The position numbers and the translations under genes were made by a program. From the NCBI GenBank assembly GCA_030040425.1, contig JASHTS010000038.1:1-57093 (forward strand): a stretch of DNA of 57,093 nt, read 5' to 3'. Under the pieces are notes generated by a model. It did not search any database. It had not been told where the DNA came from and saw only the letters and a program-made list of their open reading frames with translations. This document shows, piece after piece, positions 53,394 to 57,093 of the stretch (the first letter of the stretch is position 1; every line of letters starts with the position of its first letter). The DNA is from Acidobacteriaceae bacterium. Lineage in GTDB: Bacteria; Acidobacteriota; Terriglobia; Terriglobales; Acidobacteriaceae.

Positions 53394-53417
53394 GGTCCGC
53401 TCGCTCGCTTGCCCGCA
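53394..53417. repeat. Octamer array O5, about three units
   Basis: GGTCCGCT, CGCTCGCT, TGCCCGCA. The CGCTCGCT unit is shared with O4. This is a shorter array and, unlike the others, does not touch a recognised stop codon. Confidence 0.45.
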
Positions 53418-53491
53418 CGGTTCCCTTGGATTAATGGCCGGGACAAGTCTTGCGGTTTAACCCGGCCCGGCGGATTCGCCAGGAGACCTCT

Positions 53492-55258
53492 ATGCGTTAT
53501 CGTCCCCCCGTGGGCGCAATTGTGCTGCTCGGCCTGCTGCTGCCGCTCACCAGTTGCATCTCCTCCCCCTCCCTCACTTCCATCACCATTGCCCCGACAA
53601 CCATGAACTTCGGCGGGGCGGGCCTCCAGGCGCAGCTCACGGCAACAGGCTATTACTCGCATCCCGGCCATCCGGCAGCGACCAAGGACATCACCGACCA
53701 GGTCAACTGGGCGAGTTCGGTCCCTGCGTGCGTCACCGTGAGCAGCACGGGCATGATCACCTCCGGCGACGCCTCCTGCAGCAACATCCTTATCACCGCC
53801 AGCGCGCAAGGCTTTCCTGGTCTTATCTCGGCCAGCATGACCGTCAACGTCACCCAGCCCACCACCGGCGGAACCGGACCCACGGGCGCGGGCGACGTAG
53901 GGACGATCACCATCATTCCCAGCTCGCAGAGCGTTCCCTCCATCGGGGATACAGCCCAGTTCCTGGCTATCGGAACCACGTCTTCCGGCGACACGGTCAA
54001 TCTCAACGGTCTGGTCTCGTGGACTTCGAGCAGCCCGCAGATTGCCACCATCGGCAACCTCTCCGGCCTGGCCACGGCCGTCGCTCAGGGGACCTCGACC
54101 ATCACCGCCCTTTACACCAATGCTGACGGGACCGCGGCCACGGGCACGGCGTCGTTCACCGTGGTGGCGGGCGCGACGGAAGCCTTCACGGCCCTCACCA
54201 TCGTCCCCGGTTCGCAGTCGATATCGGCCTCGGGACAAAGCGCCAACTTCGTTGCTCTCGCCACCTCGGGATCGACGAATCTCAGCGAGGACGTCACCAA
54301 TGCGGCTGACGTCACCTGGACTTCCACCATTCCCACCATCGCCACGGTCACCAGCGGCGGCGCCACCGGGAACGGCCTTGTCACCGGGGTCAGCGTGGGC
54401 ACGGCCACGATCATCGCCCAGCTGACGAACGCGGACGGAAGCGTGCTTACGGCTACGGCAACCGTGGGCGTTACCGCAACAGCCGCTCCCGAACCGCTGC
54501 TGTCGCTCTCCATTATCCCCAGTGCGATCACGGTCGGAAACCTGCAGGACACAGGAAACTTCCTCGCGGTGGGCACGTACTCGGTAGCTCCGTACGTCCG
54601 AGACCTCACCAACTCGGTCACCTGGCTTTCCTCGGCGCCCGAGGTCTTCCCCGTGATTACCGCCAATGACGCCAGCGCGAATCCCGGAGCCCCCGCAGGG
54701 ACGGTCACGGCATTTGGCTTCGGCAGCGCCACCATTATTGCCGAGGCGACCGATCCGACGACCAAGTCGATTCAGACCGCAACCGCAACCTTCACCTGTC
54801 CTCCGCCGTCTACTCCGATTCAGCCCGGCCAGTGCTACCAAGGGTCGGAGGCCACTTCGCTTCTGGCAACCATCACCGTCTATAACGAAGGCGACAACAC
54901 CACGAACTGGGTGGTCACGGCTCCTTCCGCCACCGGCACGGCCGACGTGATTCACTGCGGCCCGGGCTGGACCGGTGCCGGCGGTTCCGTCTGCGTCGCC
55001 ACCTATCCCATTGACACCGTAACCCCCTCCGGCAATCCGGGCGTGGTCCTCACTGCACAAGGCGGCGCGTTCGGCGGCTGGTCCTACAACTGCACGCCCA
55101 GCGACATCAACGGCAACCCTGTGGCCGCTCCGGGCTTTGACGCAGCCGGGCCCAACTACTGCGTCGTCTCTCTCACCGAAACAGTCTATGACCAGTTAAC
55201 AGATGAGTACGTAACCATCAACGGCGTCGATCAGTCCGTAGGCGCCATCTTCAACTAG
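53492..55258 (+). CDS. Lipoprotein with BIG2-type Ig-like repeats
   Basis: A 588-residue surface protein. The ATG at 53492 has AGGAGA upstream and starts a lipoprotein signal (VLLGLLLPLTSC, lipidated Cys22). Four BIG2-like repeats follow, each opening with similar strands: SITIAPTTMNF, TITIIPSSQSV, ALTIVPGSQSI and SLSIIPSAITV. The last 120 residues form a Cys-containing domain (QCYQGSEATSLLATITVYN, CGPGWTGAGGSVCVA, NYCVVSLTETVYD). Thr/Ser/Ala/Gly-rich composition is typical of adhesion or scaffold proteins; the binding partner is unknown. It stands alone. Confidence 0.9.
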   Translation: MRYRPPVGAIVLLGLLLPLTSCISSPSLTSITIAPTTMNFGGAGLQAQLTATGYYSHPGHPAATKDITDQVNWASSVPACVTVSSTGMITSGDASCSNILITASAQGFPGLISASMTVNVTQPTTGGTGPTGAGDVGTITIIPSSQSVPSIGDTAQFLAIGTTSSGDTVNLNGLVSWTSSSPQIATIGNLSGLATAVAQGTSTITALYTNADGTAATGTASFTVVAGATEAFTALTIVPGSQSISASGQSANFVALATSGSTNLSEDVTNAADVTWTSTIPTIATVTSGGATGNGLVTGVSVGTATIIAQLTNADGSVLTATATVGVTATAAPEPLLSLSIIPSAITVGNLQDTGNFLAVGTYSVAPYVRDLTNSVTWLSSAPEVFPVITANDASANPGAPAGTVTAFGFGSATIIAEATDPTTKSIQTATATFTCPPPSTPIQPGQCYQGSEATSLLATITVYNEGDNTTNWVVTAPSATGTADVIHCGPGWTGAGGSVCVATYPIDTVTPSGNPGVVLTAQGGAFGGWSYNCTPSDINGNPVAAPGFDAAGPNYCVVSLTETVYDQLTDEYVTINGVDQSVGAIFN

Positions 55259-55416
55259 CCCTCCCTCGCAGTTCCACCTCGCGGGCCGCTCGTCTTTGAG
55301 CGGCCTGCGTGTTTCTGCGCGCGCTTCCCCGCGCGTGCGCCGGCCGCCCATTGCTTGCCGGCTTCCTTCAGATGCCCCGCTTCGGGCGATTAAACTGGTC
55401 ATGCCGCTTCCTCGCG

Positions 55417-56679
55417 ATGACCCACCGGTTTCAAGTTCTTCGCCGCTTTCGCTTCAATCGTCCGCAGCGCATCGCCGCCGCCCTGCTCGCCCTCTTTCTC
55501 CTCCAGGGTGTCTGGATCACCGCGCACCAATCCCTCACCGACCGCGATTACCAATACGCCCGCTGCGGCCGCGAAACCTGGGAGAGCCCTTCGGCCCTGG
55601 CCGGTTACTACACCACCTGCGGCAACATTCACGACGGCATCCTCGCCTACCGGCTCGCCGGTCTGCCTCTTACCCTCAACCTGCTGCTCGAGCGCGGCTT
55701 CGATCTGTTCCGCAAGCCCGAAAACAGGGTCGTAGCCGCGGGCAGCTCCACGCGTGAGGTGAGCACCTGGGAACTGCGCCATCAGATGACGCACATTCTT
55801 CTGCTGCTGCGCCTGCCGTTTCTCCTCGCCGGCTGCGTGCTGGGCGGGTGCATCTGGTGGGTCACGCGCCGGCTCTACGGCAATTTCGGCGGTTACACCG
55901 CGCTCGCGCTCTACTGCTTCTGCCCCGCGATTCTCAAAGCCTGCCTCTCTCCCAACCCTGAGATTCTGGCCGCGCTCGGCGTCTATGGCGGCATCTACAC
56001 CTCCATCGGCGTCGCCCACGCCATGCAGGGACCTCGGAGGAAGCCGGGGCCCCCAGCGACAGGTCTTCGTCGCTGGGGTGGAAAGTGGCGCCCGCGCATC
56101 GTGCTCCTCATCGTGCTCTTCGGCGTTGCCGCAGCGGCACACATCGCCGCGCTGCCGGTAACCGCGCTGCTCGGCCTCGTGCTCATGATCTGGGTAGCGG
56201 AAGGCCACCGGAGCCAGGCGCTGCCCCTGGTGCTGGCAGCCACGCTGGGCGCGCTCGTCTTTGTCTTTCTCTGCTACGGATTTTCGCCCGACGCCTTCAG
56301 CTATGTCTTCCGTTCCGCCGCGGGCTTTCTCTGGTTCTCGCGCGACCCGGCGCGCCGTTTCTTTTCGAGCTTCTCGAACGCGGGCATCATCGTGGCCTCC
56401 TGCGCCGCATTGGTGCTCTATCTCGCCCTGCGCCGCTCCCGCTACTTCGGCAACACAGCCCCGCTGCTTTGCGCTTTGGTCTGCATGGCGCTCGTCATGA
56501 CGGGCGCGCCGGGAACGCCGTGGCTGTGGTCGCTGCCGTTTCTCTTCACCTTCATCGGCGGCATCTTCGCCGACGCCTACGAGAGCCCGCGCAGCCGCCT
56601 CGCCGTGGCTGCTGCTGGCGCTCTTGTCGCACTGCAGGCAGCGGTGTGCGTGGGGACTCTGCCCTCGCTGTATTACTAG
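55417..56679 (+). CDS. Polytopic membrane protein, possible GT39/GT-C-like
   Basis: A 420-residue protein from the ATG at 55417 (upstream ATGs at 55372 and 55309 are possible but add a low-quality extension). About nine membrane helices are visible (IAAALLALFLLQGVWITA, LLLLRLPFLLAGCVLGGCIWW, VLLIVLFGVAAAAHIAALP, LPLVLAATLGALVFVFLCYG and others). The first periplasmic loop has DRDYQYARCGRETWE, where GT-C glycosyltransferases carry an acidic residue, and the helix-loop order fits the GT39 style. The charged loop near 205-225 (RRKPGPPATGLRRWGGKWRPR) is unusual. Glycosyl transfer is only a guess. Confidence 0.65.
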   Translation: MTHRFQVLRRFRFNRPQRIAAALLALFLLQGVWITAHQSLTDRDYQYARCGRETWESPSALAGYYTTCGNIHDGILAYRLAGLPLTLNLLLERGFDLFRKPENRVVAAGSSTREVSTWELRHQMTHILLLLRLPFLLAGCVLGGCIWWVTRRLYGNFGGYTALALYCFCPAILKACLSPNPEILAALGVYGGIYTSIGVAHAMQGPRRKPGPPATGLRRWGGKWRPRIVLLIVLFGVAAAAHIAALPVTALLGLVLMIWVAEGHRSQALPLVLAATLGALVFVFLCYGFSPDAFSYVFRSAAGFLWFSRDPARRFFSSFSNAGIIVASCAALVLYLALRRSRYFGNTAPLLCALVCMALVMTGAPGTPWLWSLPFLFTFIGGIFADAYESPRSRLAVAAAGALVALQAAVCVGTLPSLYY

Positions 56680-56712
56680 AACCGGCCCAATCAATCGCAG
56701 TGTAAAAGCGCA

Positions 56713-56803
56713 CGGCTCTAGCCGGGCCGGGCAAGCGGAGTTTTGTAAATGGACACGGCTTTAGCCGGCCGCAAAGGCCGCATAAACATGGGGCTTCAGC
56801 CCC
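56713..56803. repeat. REP-like cluster of three short palindromes
   Basis: CGGCTCTAGCCG (56713-56724), CGGCTTTAGCCG (56756-56767) and GGGGCTTCAGCCCC (56790-56803). The first two also share flanking sequence (GTAAA before, GG or GGCC after). Such GCTTTAGC-type palindromes are common intergenic repeats in many bacteria and may be REP elements mobilised by a RAYT protein. Confidence 0.6.
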
Positions 56804-56904
56804 TGAGGGAAGCCTTCATCCCGTCTTCGGACCATTTATGCAACCTGCTATAGGGTCCTTCCGTCTCGGTTCGCCGGGTCCCGAAGCCGGCGCACGAAAG
56901 AAGA

Positions 56905-57093
56905 TTACAAAGGCTCAACGAAGCGGAGCTTGCCGGTCAGCTTCTGATTGGGGGCGAGATAGAGGAGCCGGTCCGGCTCTCCGTCAGCGAATAGCGTAAC
57001 CCCAGCCTCGCCGAGGAAAAAGAGAGCTGCGATACCTGTGCCCACTGCGCATGCGGGGCAAGCCGCCGCAAGCACCACCGTGCCCCAGATGGC
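56905..57093 (-). CDS. Truncated membrane protein gene (C-terminal 62 residues)
   Basis: The minus-strand frame enters at the window end and reads AIWGTVVLAAACPACAVGTG, then a hydrophobic stretch (IAALFFLGEAGVTLF) and a short polar tail (LTGKLRFVEPL), ending with TAA at 56905-56907. The codon pattern is natural. The CPAC motif in a hydrophobic segment is notable. The 5' part is outside the window. No family is recognised. Confidence 0.65.
   Translation of the reverse strand, partial: AIWGTVVLAAACPACAVGTGIAALFFLGEAGVTLFADGEPDRLLYLAPNQKLTGKLRFVEPL

Larger units (their letters stand above)
52803..53491. other. Long intergenic region, two doubtful ORFs and an octamer array
   Basis: 689 bases between ruvB and the BIG2 lipoprotein. 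It holds a doubtful minus-strand frame (52897-53079), a short octamer array (53394-53417) and AT-richer sequence around 53060-53170. No RNA gene or clear promoter was recognised. Confidence 0.5.

Noticed and set aside
53057..55060. A 667-codon frame antisense to the BIG2 lipoprotein
   Set aside because: It is Gly/Arg/Asp-rich and repetitive because it mirrors the Thr/Gly/Ala-rich repeats. The plus-strand gene has a lipobox and ribosome binding site.
1..57093. CRISPR arrays, integrases, transposases or prophage genes
   Set aside because: None was found. The only tandem repeats are the 7- and 8-base arrays, which have no spacers, and no mobile-element protein was recognised.

Overview
The window is about 57 kb of GC-rich chromosomal DNA that most likely comes from an acidobacterium (Acidobacteriaceae / Terriglobia type). 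This is inferred from gene content: a 1276-residue TonB-dependent receptor with an N-terminal carboxypeptidase-regulatory-like domain, a giant S53 (kumamolisin-like) peptidase with Ig-like repeats, a BIG2-repeat lipoprotein, many secreted proteins of unknown function, and KdsB plus TonB receptors that imply a Gram-negative envelope. Both ends are cut inside genes. No phage, integrase, insertion sequence or CRISPR array was seen; this looks like core and near-core chromosome.

Layout. 1-5587: alpha-E protein (5' truncated), transglutaminase-like protein, TonB-dependent receptor. 5584-6996: an ECF41-like sigma factor divergent from a DoxX-like gene, with mirrored promoters between them. 7151-11520 (minus): ribulokinase, then the unit PAS-GGDEF > motA > motB behind a sigma-28-like promoter. 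11705-13067: secreted protein of unknown function, and a receiver-only protein without the phosphoacceptor Asp. 13242-17038: anaerobic sulfatase-maturing enzyme, Tat-exported sulfatase, AIM24 protein. 18178-21592: processive GT2 synthase, inner-membrane adaptor and periplasmic/outer-membrane coiled-coil protein, probably one polysaccharide synthesis and export unit. 21868-24436: H-NOX sensor overlapping a GAF-GGDEF-EAL protein, an NO-to-c-di-GMP switch. 24478-27034 (minus): DUF1579-like, Ada, KdsB. 27118-32146: small secreted protein, tRNA-Met, S53 peptidase. 32630-37409: small protein, cold-shock protein with a clear terminator, an S41-fold protein that lost its Ser/Lys dyad, class A PBP. 37439-41256 (minus): RibF, MBL hydrolase, DUF1844, YgfZ. 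41433-50136: HExxH metalloprotein, M20 peptidase, Mfd, two gene remnants, small membrane proteins. 50211-57093: GalU, thioredoxin-like protein, RuvB, BIG2 lipoprotein, polytopic membrane protein, REP-like palindromes, and a truncated minus-strand membrane gene.

Cross-cutting themes. Two modules couple c-di-GMP to behaviour (motAB operon; H-NOX pair). At least two families of short degenerate tandem arrays, with 8-base and 7-base units and usually five units each, sit on or next to stop codons; related heptamer sequence also lies inside the ygfZ and ada reading frames. These arrays, the mirrored ECF41-type promoters and the GT2/adaptor/outer-protein unit are the most unusual content. All assignments rest on reading motifs by eye; no database search was possible.
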